A stretch of DNA of 64,000 nt from Paludibacter sp963678465 (GTDB taxonomy: Bacteria > Bacteroidota > Bacteroidia > Bacteroidales > Paludibacteraceae): assembly GCA_963678465.1 (NCBI GenBank), contig OY782858.1, positions 3,100,001-3,164,000 of the forward strand, written 5' to 3'. The notes beneath the pieces are model-generated. The model made no database searches, was not told the origin of the DNA, and was given only the letters and a program-made list of their open reading frames with translations. Positions 42,395-51,268 of this stretch are shown here, piece after piece. Made by a program: the position numbers and the translations under genes. Each line of letters starts with the position of its first letter. Position 1 is the first letter of the stretch.

Positions 42395-43198
42395 TCAGAA
42401 TGGATTAGAGCCGAAAGTGCGGCTGAACCAGTCCCTGATCAGGCGCATTGTGGTCGTTTCGGCCTCTTTGCGGGGAGTGTGGGCAGCATTGCTTATTTCA
42501 CACACAGTTACTTCCGTTTTTATTTCGGTTTTGAGTATTTCCAGCTGAGCAGGAGTGCCAAACTCATCGTTTTCGCCCTGAAAGGCCAATACCGGACAGT
42601 TGATTTGCTTTAACAAGGGCACTATGGACCATTGCGAGAAATAATCGCTGAGCCAGGTTTCGTGCCAGAGCCGAAACAGTTCATTTGTTTTGTTGCCGTG
42701 GTATTTTTCGAGACTCAGGAGCAAACTTGTATCTTTGGCACGTTCGCGTGTGGCAAGAACGGCCGCTTTTCCCGAATCTTCGATAAAACTATGCGCTCCT
42801 TCGAGGATTAAACCCCTGACCCGCCCCGGATAAAGCGCAGCAGCGAGCAAAGCAATGGTGGCTCCGTCGCTATGACCGTAGATAATAACGTCATTCAGCC
42901 GGAGAGCATCCAACAATTTTATCAATTCATGCGCTTCGTTGTGGAGATAAAACTCATCCCTGCGAACAATGGCAAAAGGCGATGATTTTCCATACCCCCG
43001 CCTGTCGTAAACAAGTGCATTCGTGCCGAAAAGCCGGCTTATTTCTTCGGGAAAACTTCCCCACATTTCGACACAACCCCACGAATCGTGCAGAAAAACC
43101 AATACAGGCGAAGCAGCTGCCCCTTCCTGAATGATTTGTTCGCAATAAACAGCATAATCATCGAAGTCGATGTAAAATCCCTTGTCTTTTTTATGCAT
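42395..43198 (-). CDS. alpha/beta-hydrolase (esterase-like)
   Basis: From MHKKDKGFYIDFDD the protein (267 aa) has LVYDRRGYGKSSP, the nucleophile elbow YGHSDGATIALL, the Asp region AFQGENDEFGTP and the His in SNAAHTPRKEAE, the complete triad of the fold. The substrate is unknown. The open frame starts at 43234, but the -7 element TACCTTTG at 43224-43231 (minus strand) would place that ATG outside the transcript; so the start at 43198 is preferred. Confidence 0.9.
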   Translation of the reverse strand: MHKKDKGFYIDFDDYAVYCEQIIQEGAAASPVLVFLHDSWGCVEMWGSFPEEISRLFGTNALVYDRRGYGKSSPFAIVRRDEFYLHNEAHELIKLLDALRLNDVIIYGHSDGATIALLAAALYPGRVRGLILEGAHSFIEDSGKAAVLATRERAKDTSLLLSLEKYHGNKTNELFRLWHETWLSDYFSQWSIVPLLKQINCPVLAFQGENDEFGTPAQLEILKTEIKTEVTVCEISNAAHTPRKEAETTTMRLIRDWFSRTFGSNPF

Positions 43199-43223
43199 AC
43201 CGAATGAAAAAATGTTAGCAGTA

Positions 43224-43231
43224 CAAAGGTA
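43224..43231 (-). promoter_or_regulatory. -7 element of the alpha/beta-hydrolase gene
   Basis: TACCTTTG on the minus strand. It separates two possible starts (43234 and 43198) and supports the shorter one. Confidence 0.5.
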
Positions 43232-43402
43232 CATAAAAACAACAAATGAATTGAAAAGAGCATGAAATAAGCTTCGAATTTAAGGACTCAAAAAAGAAAG
43301 TATTCGTGAAAAAACTATATATTTGTTGACTATATATCTGACAGAAGGGAGAAATATATTTACTTTATTGATTATTAATATCTGAACACCCTGTTCTTCG
43401 TA

Positions 43403-43612
43403 CCGACCTCGTCCGGTAAGCCGAAAAATGGAGTGAAGTAGGCGTAGAAAACTTTTCTGTTTGAGTCCCGACGTATTTCGTCGGGGCGAGTTTAAAAGTT
43501 TTCAGCTTACGAACGACTAATTTTTCGAGCGAAGCGGGCGCAGTCTTGATTTTTTTTGCTTACTTTTTTGCATCAAGGCAAAAAAGTGAGTAGGGTTCGG
43601 GGCAAAGCCCCG
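43403..43612. repeat. dispersed repeat C, copy 1 (about 210 bp)
   Basis: This A/T-rich stretch recurs at 55143-55431 in the same orientation with high similarity (for example TTGAGTCCCGACGTATTTCG, and a GCTTACTTTTTTGCATCAAG segment). It contains two obvious palindromes (CCCGACGTATTTCGTCGGG and the CTTTTTTG...CAAAAAAG type) and ends GGGGCAAAGCCCCG. It has no open frame. I recall very similar repeats in other Bacteroidetes genomes but cannot give a family name. Confidence 0.85.
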
Positions 43613-43741
43613 TTTTATACAAAATTTGATTATCTACATTATACCATAATAAACATAGTTTTTTTTGTCATGTAAGATTTGCTGATCCAAATCAATGAAA
43701 TCATGACTGAAACAGGAACAAATACAAAAGACATAGGGACA

Positions 43742-44440
43742 ATGAGCAAGAAAAAATTAGTAGTACTTACCGGTGCAGGCATGAGTGCAGAAAGCGGACT
43801 GTCGACTTTCAGAGCTACCGGCGGATTGTGGGAGCAACACAGGATAGAAGATGTAGCAACTCCCGAAGGTTGGCGCAAAAACCCCGGATTGGTGCTCGAA
43901 TTCTACAATCAGAGGAGAAAACAGCTGATAACGGCCCTTCCCAACGCCGGTCATTTGGCTTTGGCAGCACTCGAAGAGGATTTTGACGTAGAGATCATCA
44001 CTCAGAATGTAGACAACCTGCATGAGCGGGCAGGTAGTTCCAAAGTGTTGCATTTGCATGGCGAACTCACCAAAGTGCGTTCGTCGGGACCGGGCGCCGA
44101 AGTTTTTGAGCTCAGTCCGGAACAATACCAGACAAATTTAGGCGATAAATGCCCGAAAGGATATCAGCTTCGTCCACATATCGTTTGGTTTGGCGAAGCA
44201 GTGCCCGAAATTGATAATGCCATTCATATTACAGGGCAGGCCGATGTCTTTGTTGTGATTGGTACTTCGCTGAATGTGTATCCCGCAGCTGGTTTATTGC
44301 ATTATGTACCCCGAAACACTCCTGTTTTTCTGATTGATCCAAACGAAGTGATGGCTCCCCAAACACATATCACCGTGATAAAGAAAGGAGCAGGCGAAGG
44401 AATGAAAGAACTGACCGAACTACTCAAGCCCTATCGCTAA
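43742..44440 (+). CDS. cobB: NAD-dependent protein deacylase (sirtuin), no zinc-ribbon cysteines
   Basis: From MSKKKLVVLTGAGMSAESGLSTFRATGGLWEQ the protein (232 aa) has the NAD-binding GAGMSAESGLSTFR, TQNVDNLHERAG, the catalytic His in VLHLHGEL, and VIGTSLNVYPAAGLL. It removes acyl groups from lysines. In canonical sirtuins two CxxC pairs follow the catalytic His; here the segment (HGELTKVRSSGPGAEVFELSPEQYQTNLGDKCPKGYQLRPHIVWFGE) has a single Cys, so zinc is probably absent. The frame opens earlier only with a TTG (43679). Confidence 0.9.
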   Translation: MSKKKLVVLTGAGMSAESGLSTFRATGGLWEQHRIEDVATPEGWRKNPGLVLEFYNQRRKQLITALPNAGHLALAALEEDFDVEIITQNVDNLHERAGSSKVLHLHGELTKVRSSGPGAEVFELSPEQYQTNLGDKCPKGYQLRPHIVWFGEAVPEIDNAIHITGQADVFVVIGTSLNVYPAAGLLHYVPRNTPVFLIDPNEVMAPQTHITVIKKGAGEGMKELTELLKPYR

Positions 44441-44483
44441 ACAAAGGAAAACCTTTTTACAACTGCAACTATATCAACAAAAA

Positions 44484-44516
44484 GAAGCCCGAGACGCATC
44501 ACTGCTTTCGGGCTTC
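44484..44516 (+). terminator. stem-loop after the sirtuin gene
   Basis: GAAGCCCGA at 44484-44492 pairs with TCGGGCTTC at 44508-44516, about 44 bases after the stop codon. Confidence 0.7.
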
Positions 44517-44634
44517 GGGTAACAGTTTGAATAACCCTGTTATTACTTCTCTATTTTCCTATGTTTATTACTAATAAAACAAAACGCATTTAAAAAATGT
44601 TCACTATTTTTTTGAAAAAAACATTTCTTTTTTG

Positions 44635-47600
44635 TCATTTAAATATTATAGTTCTGTTTTTTATTCCCACTTGCAGGACGTAAACGCCTTTTTCTGGTAG
44701 AGGAATGTCCACAATGGCGGTTTCAGCCTTTCGCGAAGCGATAAGCTGACCCGATAAACCGTAGACGCTGAGCGTTTCGCCCACCAGAACACCCGAAATC
44801 CGAAGCAAACCACCTTGTTGACTGATGATAAGGCCCGGTATATCCGGATTTTCGACGCCATCAATTACAAATTCTTCAGTATTTGTAAAGTTACTCCATT
44901 GATCAGTTGCAGCATAGGTCGCTTTCGAGTTGACAGGAACATATAATTTACAGCTTGATGTACTAGCACCCAGAAAAACATTAGTCCCTAATGTGGGTGG
45001 AACTGGATTATAAATTTTAAATGTCGATAAGTTGCTGCAATACCTGAAAGCATATGTAGCAATGGAAGTAACTGTTGCAGGTAATGTTATTTCGGTCAGT
45101 GGTGTGCTATTAAAAGCATTTGAACCTATCGAAGTCAACTGACTGTTTTGTGCATCTACCGATGTAAGGTTCGGACAACTCCTGAAAGCAGCACTCCCTA
45201 TGGCTGTAACGGTAGCCGGAACCACATACTTGGTAGCTGTTTTTCCGGGTGCATAGGCTATCAGCGAAGTATAGTCCTTGTTCATAAATACATTATCCGT
45301 TGCAGCGAAATAAGGATTATCGGGAGCAACGCTTATATCCGTTAACTTGTAGCACGAAAGGAAATTGCTGTAACCTATGGAATTTAATGAGCGGGGCAAC
45401 TTCACACTTGTCAGATTATCGCATCTCCAGAACACATAATCTTCCAGTACTTCTATATTTGTATAGGCGCTCCAATCCACTTGTGTCAGATTGTTGCAAA
45501 TGGAGAAAGCATAACCTTGAATAGTGTTGATCGAAGCGGGTAACAACAAATTGCTGACCGAACAGCGTTGAAATGCCCAGCCCGGAATTGTAGTTAACTC
45601 ATTGCAGGCCGAAAGATCTACATTGCTAATGTTTGTTGACAAAAAAGCAGCTTCCCCGATGTTTATCAGTGACGCCGGAAAATTAATATCGTTCAGATTG
45701 CTACAGCCCTCGAAAGCATAGTCGCTTATGTCGGTTAAAGTTGAAGGCAACTGAACAGTCATAAGGTGCTCATTACCATAAAAAGCCCCGTAATCTATCC
45801 ATTCCACTCCTACAGGAACCGTATAAGAGCTTTGACTCCTTTGAACCGGATAAGTAATTAATCTGCTTTTGTTTTTATTATACAAAACTCCTCCTGAACT
45901 TGTAAAAGCCGTGTTTGCAGCAGCCACACTAATGCTTTGAAGCGTGGCTATATCAAAGAAACAATTGACACCTAAACTGGTGACCGACGCAGGCAGCGTA
46001 ATTGTTTGCAAACTTGTTCCCTGAAAAGCCCAATCGCCGATAGAAGTGACCGTTTCGGGCAGTGTAACGGCTGTTAAACCCGTATTCAGGAAAGCCTCCC
46101 TGCCTATACTCCCCAATGCTGTAGGCAAAGTGATGGAGGTAAGGCTTACTTTTCCATCGTATACATAACTATAAAAAGCATCTTCGGGTATTTCGTTGGC
46201 CGGATATACAACATCAGCTGCTTTTACGGCACGCACAGCACTTTCAGTCACGGTTTCAACTCCATCCGGCACAATATGTCTTCCCTGTTTCTTTATGCGT
46301 GCCGGAACCATGGCGCCATCGTCAGGAGCTGTGCCTTCTGTTCCTGTATAAGCGGCAATACTGGCTTCTTTCAGGTCGATAATTTCAAGGGCAGGCATAA
46401 GATCGCGCATTGTTTTAAAGTCGCGGGCATCAATATTGCCTGTTATTTTCAACTTCAGGAGGTTTTCCCGTTCGGCAGCCGAAAGCAGGGAGGCAAGCAT
46501 GCCGGGCATGTCCGATTGCAGCGTCTTTACATTATTAAGGAACACAAAACGGGTCTCAAATATCGACAAACCGGCGGCACCGTTCGCATCTTTCACGTTA
46601 CTGGCTAAAACCTGAATGGTATCTATGGGTAAGTCCTCGGATAGCGTGATAAGCACATTGTCTGCGCCGGAAGCGGCCTGTGTTACGGATGAAATGTTTA
46701 CATCTGTCGGTATTTTATTATTGATATACCGGACTTTGTAATTATCCGCGTTCAACGACGACACAGCGTCGGGATGTTCGGAGAAAGCAAGCTCAATGCT
46801 CTTCTTTCCCGTGATATTGGCGCTCTTTACGTAAATTCCTGTTATTTCGTAATTTGTTGCGCTATAAATATAACCCCAACTCCCCGCTATTACTTTTCCC
46901 GAAGGCGTTGTTGCCATAGCCCCGATACCAAGACGACCGAAAGCGGGTAGAATTGTCCAGTTTTGTCCGTTGTCTTTTGAATAGGACATCCCATAGTTGG
47001 CATGATAACTAAAATAAACCCCGTTGATGTGGTCATAATACAATTCTTCAAAATAATTTTCTGTATTAATGGCCGTCCAGTTAGCACCTCCATCGCTTGT
47101 TGAGTAAAGTGAGGACGAACCCGGGCCTGTGTACAGCAATGCCAGCCCATTCAGCCCATCTTTGAAGTCGAACGAAAGATTGGCGTTAGTAAAAGGCGTA
47201 TTTATGGCTGTCCAGTGCAAACCTTTATCAATCGATTTTAAAATCTTCCCTGTATTGGTTTTAAAATACAGCGCATTGCCATCAACCCTGTAGGATTCGT
47301 TCGAATTATAGGTATAGATTCCGTTTCCGGCAGGCATATTAGCATCGGGCACCAGGTTCCATTGCGCACCGCCATTGTTGGTGGTGTATATTTCGAAGTA
47401 CTGCCCGGTATAGCTGTCGCCAACGGCAACACCCTCGTTCTCGTTCCAAAAATGCACAAAATTGGGAAAAGAACCTTCGTTGTTGAAAGCTGTCGGCTGC
47501 CATGTCCAGTTTTTAGCGCCATCGGTGGTTTTATACACTCCTTTTTGCCCCATCGACACAATCATATAGGCCGTTGTGGCACTTACTGCACTGATTCCAC

Positions 47601-47847
47601 CCGTACCGCCTTCGGTCATTACAGCAGGCAGGTCGTTCTTCGTCCAGCTGACACCAGCATCCGTCGATATGGATACCACTTTATCATCCTGATCGGTTAT
47701 CCATATAATATTATTATCTACAACACTGATATTGTTGATCAGTGAGCTTTGTTCGGTTAGTTTCTGCGTCCACTGAGCACTTGCCGTCGGGGCAAAAAGA
47801 AAAGAAAAACCGAAACCAATAAAAAAAAAGAGACTTCTTGTTTTCAT
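44635..47847 (-). CDS. large surface protein: BNR/Ycf48-like propeller plus BspA-type LRRs and T9SS tail
   Basis: The 1070-aa protein has a signal peptide ending TASAQ and a propeller-like first part with repeats of the type WTKNDLPAVM, GAKNWTWQPTAF, GGAQWNLVP, GLHWTAINT (residues 30-330). A short Ig-like domain follows (about 340-430). LRR_5/BspA-type repeats then occupy about 530-970 (SITLPTALGSIGREAFLNTG, TLPETVTSIGDWAFQGTS, TLPASVTSLGVNCFFDIA and others), and the sorting domain of about 70 residues ends IVDIPLPEKGVYVLQVGIKNRTIIFK. It should be secreted by T9SS and exposed as an adhesin or binding protein. The C-terminal domain lacks the usual YPNP start, which I flag as a variant. Confidence 0.88.
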   Translation of the reverse strand: MKTRSLFFFIGFGFSFLFAPTASAQWTQKLTEQSSLINNISVVDNNIIWITDQDDKVVSISTDAGVSWTKNDLPAVMTEGGTGGISAVSATTAYMIVSMGQKGVYKTTDGAKNWTWQPTAFNNEGSFPNFVHFWNENEGVAVGDSYTGQYFEIYTTNNGGAQWNLVPDANMPAGNGIYTYNSNESYRVDGNALYFKTNTGKILKSIDKGLHWTAINTPFTNANLSFDFKDGLNGLALLYTGPGSSSLYSTSDGGANWTAINTENYFEELYYDHINGVYFSYHANYGMSYSKDNGQNWTILPAFGRLGIGAMATTPSGKVIAGSWGYIYSATNYEITGIYVKSANITGKKSIELAFSEHPDAVSSLNADNYKVRYINNKIPTDVNISSVTQAASGADNVLITLSEDLPIDTIQVLASNVKDANGAAGLSIFETRFVFLNNVKTLQSDMPGMLASLLSAAERENLLKLKITGNIDARDFKTMRDLMPALEIIDLKEASIAAYTGTEGTAPDDGAMVPARIKKQGRHIVPDGVETVTESAVRAVKAADVVYPANEIPEDAFYSYVYDGKVSLTSITLPTALGSIGREAFLNTGLTAVTLPETVTSIGDWAFQGTSLQTITLPASVTSLGVNCFFDIATLQSISVAAANTAFTSSGGVLYNKNKSRLITYPVQRSQSSYTVPVGVEWIDYGAFYGNEHLMTVQLPSTLTDISDYAFEGCSNLNDINFPASLINIGEAAFLSTNISNVDLSACNELTTIPGWAFQRCSVSNLLLPASINTIQGYAFSICNNLTQVDWSAYTNIEVLEDYVFWRCDNLTSVKLPRSLNSIGYSNFLSCYKLTDISVAPDNPYFAATDNVFMNKDYTSLIAYAPGKTATKYVVPATVTAIGSAAFRSCPNLTSVDAQNSQLTSIGSNAFNSTPLTEITLPATVTSIATYAFRYCSNLSTFKIYNPVPPTLGTNVFLGASTSSCKLYVPVNSKATYAATDQWSNFTNTEEFVIDGVENPDIPGLIISQQGGLLRISGVLVGETLSVYGLSGQLIASRKAETAIVDIPLPEKGVYVLQVGIKNRTIIFK

Positions 47848-47963
47848 ACTATAAATACTTTATGTTTTTAATAATATTTCAATCCATTCCGGCGCAGGTT
47901 CGGTCAGAACAAGGCTTTTCAGAATGGCTGCTTGTGCTTTTTTAGTCAAAATAAATAATGAAC

Positions 47964-48016
47964 TTACAGGATGTACAAGTGAAAGCTTTGAATTGCTCCA
48001 CCTGTACATCCTGTAA
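47964..48016 (-). terminator. 18-bp stem-loop between the small lipoprotein gene and the LRR gene
   Basis: Bases 47964-47981 and 47999-48016 are complementary with one wobble. It follows the stop of the gene ending at 48052 by 36 bases and precedes the LRR gene. Confidence 0.7.
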
Positions 48017-48051
48017 CTGCTGTTGGCAAACAGATGCTGTTCGAAACAGCT

Positions 48052-48396
48052 CTAATTACTACAGCTAAATGCCGAAGTACGACCAGCTACGATAATTACT
48101 GAGGCTTCGCTGCAGCCTCCTCCACCGCTAATGCCCACTTGCTGAAAAACATGAGTCCCGGGTGCGAGCGAAATATCTTTTGATTCGTCGGGATCTATCG
48201 TTCCATAGTTGACTCCGTCAATCATTATCCTTTGAACAGTACTCAACGATTCGTTTGTCAACCTTAATGTGCCCATTGTGGGATCAAGTATTTCATCGCA
48301 GCCCGTAAATGCCAAAGTTCCTGCCGAAAAAAGCAGTAGGGTGAGCAATGTCCCAATGAGAACACGCAATGCTGTTTTTGTATAAAATAATTTCAT
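48052..48396 (-). CDS. small Cys-rich lipoprotein (114 aa)
   Basis: The protein begins with MKLFYTKTALRVLIGTLLTLLLFSAG and lipobox TGC (AFTGCDEIL). The short mature part (LRLTNESLSTVQRIMIDGVNYGTIDPDESKDISLAPGTH) resembles a small beta-sandwich, and it ends in SEASVIIVAGRTSAFSCSN with two further cysteines, one at the extreme C-terminus. I recognise no family. It sits between the LRR surface protein and an Fn3-type protein on the same strand. Confidence 0.65.
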   Translation of the reverse strand: MKLFYTKTALRVLIGTLLTLLLFSAGTLAFTGCDEILDPTMGTLRLTNESLSTVQRIMIDGVNYGTIDPDESKDISLAPGTHVFQQVGISGGGGCSEASVIIVAGRTSAFSCSN

Positions 48397-48556
48397 TTTG
48401 TTTTCGTCAGAAATAACTGTGCTGACGTTTCACTTTTTGTTGAATCCAGTTTTTTGTATTTCCACAATCACCGTATACGCAGTTAAATCAATGGAATATC
48501 CTTGTTATTCATTCAGCTTTGCCGGGGTGCGGTGCTTCCTTCCTTTCCGGCCAGCA

Positions 48557-48616
48557 AAAAACCCGAACAAAACGGAAATAAAGTGTTGAAATCACATTCC
48601 GTTTGTTCGGGTTTTG
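48557..48616 (-). terminator. long stem-loop after the 48624 gene
   Basis: AAAACCCGAACAAAACGGAA at 48557-48576 pairs with TTCCGTTTGTTCGGGTTTT at 48597-48616 with a single bulge; it starts eight bases past the stop codon. Confidence 0.75.
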
Positions 48617-48623
48617 AGTAAAA

Positions 48624-49226
48624 TTACTGAATCACTAGTGCTACCGGGTCGGTATAGGCTGTAGTTCCTTCGGTAGTGATGGCTGCCACCCTGAAATAAT
48701 ACCGCATTACCGAAGTCAGACCTGTTACAGTGAATTTAGCGGTGGTACTTGCCCCTGCAAGTTCCCAATCGGCACCATTTACGCTGAATTGCCACAAATA
48801 AGATTTTGCTCCTGTCACGGCTTTGCGTTTCAAATCGGCAGTTCCCTGTAGTTTACCGTTGGTAGCGCTCAAAATAGGCTTTTCAATCGGACCGGGTTGC
48901 TTCGAAAGGTGAAAACCACTGCTTAAAATAATTGCTTCATTCCCATCGGCTATCCTGTCGACGTAACCTGATAACACTCTCAAACCATTGTCCACCAGTT
49001 CTTCGTCCTGATACATCAACGCCCTTTCGGTACGGCTGCCATCCTGTGCTGCTTCGAAACTGATACGCAGTTTTTCAAGCCTTGCATCGAGTTCGGTAAG
49101 CGGTAGATCCGGTGTTTTAAAGGTTGCTACTTCAGCTTTCATACATGTACTTACATGTTCTCCAAAGGTTAACTTTTCGGGAACAGGTATCGAAATAAAA
49201 TCATTTACTGTTGTTGTTTTTCTCAT
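48624..49226 (-). CDS. Fn3-type protein without signal peptide (200 aa)
   Basis: I cannot name this family. The N-terminal half (MRKTTTVNDFISIPVPEKLTF...ELDARLEKLRISFEAAQDGSRTERALMYQDEELVDNGLRVLSGYVD) is charged and helical. The C-terminal half, from about residue 118, is a fibronectin type III-like sandwich (AVTGAKSYLWQFSVNGADWELAGASTTAKFTVTGLTSVMRYYFRVAAITTEG). There is no signal peptide, which is odd for an Fn3 module. It sits next to the small Cys-rich lipoprotein and may belong to the same accessory patch. Confidence 0.65.
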   Translation of the reverse strand: MRKTTTVNDFISIPVPEKLTFGEHVSTCMKAEVATFKTPDLPLTELDARLEKLRISFEAAQDGSRTERALMYQDEELVDNGLRVLSGYVDRIADGNEAIILSSGFHLSKQPGPIEKPILSATNGKLQGTADLKRKAVTGAKSYLWQFSVNGADWELAGASTTAKFTVTGLTSVMRYYFRVAAITTEGTTAYTDPVALVIQ

Positions 49227-49413
49227 ACCTATTTGTTTTAAATTGTAAATAAATTACTGTTAACTAATATAATAAATGGGAGGGAGGATCAAAGTCAGAT
49301 TGTAATCTGCTGTACTTTATCTGTCTCCTGCTGCTTTTTTATTTTTTCAAACCGATTTCTCGCGAGAAACGGTGTGATCATATCCTTTTTACCCCACTAT
49401 CTATCTTACCATC

Positions 49414-49553
49414 GCTGATACCGGGCAAGCTCTACGAGCTTGTGTCTTTGTTTCAGTGCGTATCCCCCGGATAAATCCGGGGGTTATGCACAGTGAACTC
49501 CTACAGAGTTAAGAAACTGTTCGCATTGCTAATAATATCAATCATAAAATCAG
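49414..49553 (+). repeat. REP-like palindromic repeat, copy A (same orientation as copy B)
   Basis: A roughly 140-base sequence shared with 50352-50490. It has three palindromes: AAGCTCTACGAGCTT (49427-49441), CCCCCGGATAAATCCGGGGG (49464-49483) and AACTCCTACAGAGTT (49496-49510). No gene is present in 49227-49872 apart from these and the inverted copy C. Confidence 0.8.
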
Positions 49554-49773
49554 CTTTCTTATTGGTTGCTATTTATTTTTGCCTCCTACCATTTCTTTTC
49601 TTTTTCTATCTTGTTACTTCAAACTGCTTTTCGCCAAAAGCAATCTGTTTTATTTGGGTTTTGATAATTTCCCGCCGGAAATAATCTGTTTGGGTAAGAG
49701 CTGAATACATTTAAATAAATCAAAGCCGAACCTTTTATTTTCGTATTCCTGTTCCGATAAAAAGAACTCTGTA

Positions 49774-49849
49774 AGAGTTGTCTGTGCATAACCCCCGGAT
49801 TTATCCGGGGGAAAGAATGTCGGCAATGAACGAAACTCTGTAAGAGTTT
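49774..49849 (-). repeat. REP-like repeat, copy C (inverted)
   Basis: AACTCTGTAAGAGTT and the CCCCCGGATTTATCCGGGGG palindrome appear in reverse orientation relative to copies A and B, including the intervening GTCTGTGCATAA stretch; a second AAACTCTGTAAGAGTTT follows at 49833-49849. It ends 24 bases from the transposase stop codon. Confidence 0.75.
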
Positions 49850-49872
49850 CCCAATTCCTGCGCCCAAAGACC

Positions 49873-50325
49873 TCAATCATCAAAAAGATATTTCTCGTCA
49901 AACTCAATTCCATGCTCAATAAGCAAAGACCGCAATTCATCTTCAAAGCTTGTGACCCTATGGTGCTCTTTCTGATTCTTTATATAGTCTACTATCATCG
50001 CTTTGTCTTTGTTGCTATATGATAAACCACAATAACCTTCGGCCCATGACTCAAATGCAGGGAAATTCCCTGAGTTTGTCATCCATGTATTCGATGCAGT
50101 TTTAATTTCTTTGACAAAGTCGGCCAATCCAATAGAAGAATGCAAATCACAGAATATATGTATGTGGTTCCCGGTGCCATTGATTCGATACAGAACACTT
50201 TTCCTCTTTTTTATTATTCCCCAGATGTATTTATACAATGCTTCGTGATGTTTTTCAGGAAGTGTGTTCTTACGTTTGTAAGTACAGAACACGATATGGA
50301 AAAGTGATTGTCGATAGCTGTTCAT
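49873..50325 (-). CDS. REP-associated tyrosine transposase (Y1/HUH, IS200-like)
   Basis: The 150-aa protein is an IS200/IS605-type Y1 transposase of the REP-associated (RAYT) class. It has the HUH motif in RINGTGNHIHIFCDLHSS and the catalytic-tyrosine region MIVDYIKNQKEHHRVTSFEDELRSLLIEHG, together with the N-terminal MNSYRQSLFHIVFCTYKRK. It would nick and join single-stranded palindromic DNA. It is flanked by REP palindromes in opposite orientations (49774-49849 and 50352-50490), exactly the substrates expected for a RAYT. Length is normal and no frameshift is visible, so it may be active. Confidence 0.92.
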   Translation of the reverse strand: MNSYRQSLFHIVFCTYKRKNTLPEKHHEALYKYIWGIIKKRKSVLYRINGTGNHIHIFCDLHSSIGLADFVKEIKTASNTWMTNSGNFPAFESWAEGYCGLSYSNKDKAMIVDYIKNQKEHHRVTSFEDELRSLLIEHGIEFDEKYLFDD

Positions 50326-50351
50326 ATTGATTAAATTTATATTGTAATTCT

Positions 50352-50490
50352 CTGATACCGGGCAAGCTCTACGAGCTTGTGTCTCTCTTCCGTTACGTAT
50401 CCCCCGGATAAATCCGGGGGTTATGCACAGACAACTCCTACGGAGTTAAGAAACTGTTCGCATCTGCGATAGTATCAATCATAAAATCAG
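50352..50490 (+). repeat. REP-like palindromic repeat, copy B
   Basis: Near-identical to copy A, with AAGCTCTACGAGCTT (50364-50378), CCCCCGGATAAATCCGGGGG (50401-50420) and AACTCCTACGGAGTT. It starts 26 bases upstream of the transposase gene. Confidence 0.8.
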
Positions 50491-50525
50491 TTGCTTACTT
50501 GTTACCATATTCTTTCAAATCGATT

Positions 50526-50835
50526 TTTCGCGAGAAACAGTCCAAATCAATCAGGTTCGGGTTCGTTTTCGCCAAAAACAGTCCAAATCAGTCAGGTTTG
50601 GGTTCATCTTCGCGAGAAACAGTCCAAATCAGTCAAGTTTGGATCCATTTTCGCGAAAAACAGTCCAAATCAGTCAGGTTTGGGTCCGTTTTCGCGAGAA
50701 ACAGTCCAAATCAATCAGGTTTGGGTTCATTTTCGCGAGAAACAGTCCAAACCTGTCCGGTTTCTGTTGTTTTCAGCTCGAATGGACCCATTCGGTCGGG
50801 TTCTGATCGTTTCCCGCTCAAACAGATCCATTCAG
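50526..50835. repeat. 41-bp-period tandem repeat with embedded palindromes (about 7-8 units)
   Basis: CAGTCCAAATC or close variants starts at 50538, 50579, 50620, 50661, 50702 and 50743, exactly 41 bases apart; two diverged units follow. Each unit carries a short palindrome of the type TTTTCGCGAGAAA or TTTCGCCAAAAA followed by about 28 bases such as CAGTCCAAATCAGTCAGGTT. The overlapping reading frames are by-products of the repeat. No cas gene is near and the 28-base part is itself repeated, so it is not a CRISPR array. The rest of 50836-51268 holds nothing I can name. Confidence 0.85.
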
Positions 50836-51268
50836 CTCGAATATGAATGGCTTTACGCCAAAAGCCATTCATTTTAGTCAGATTTAGGTCCTTTTGTTCA
50901 TCAACTCTGTCCAACATGAGACAATGTAAAATTAAAACGGACAGAAAATGAACCAATCTTAACCGAATAAAAACCGATCCGATATTGAAACAATGTATAA
51001 AGTATGCTTTTTATGGAAGTTGAGCCAACACCGAATCGGTTTTGAGAGAAGTTGAATAAAAAAGAACGGGTAACGGGTAATCACTACCTTGCGCAAAATA
51101 TAACCCTTATCAGTTTATGGAAAACAGATAATCTTCGGTGTAAATGTGGAGTAAAAAAAGATGCAATACAATAGGTAAATATAATGATTTTTATATAGTG
51201 AAATTATACCATATAAAAATGGATTCCAAACCAAAAAGGCGTGGAAACAAAGCTATTGACAGGAGATA

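Noticed and set aside
50526..50835. Possible CRISPR array (short palindromic repeats with about 28-base spacers)
   Set aside because: The spacers are themselves near-identical and no cas gene is nearby.
50491..50877. Two open frames of about 115-128 codons in the 41-bp array
   Set aside because: They translate the tandem repeat in shifting frames (41 is not a multiple of 3), show repeat-derived peptides only and have no start signal.
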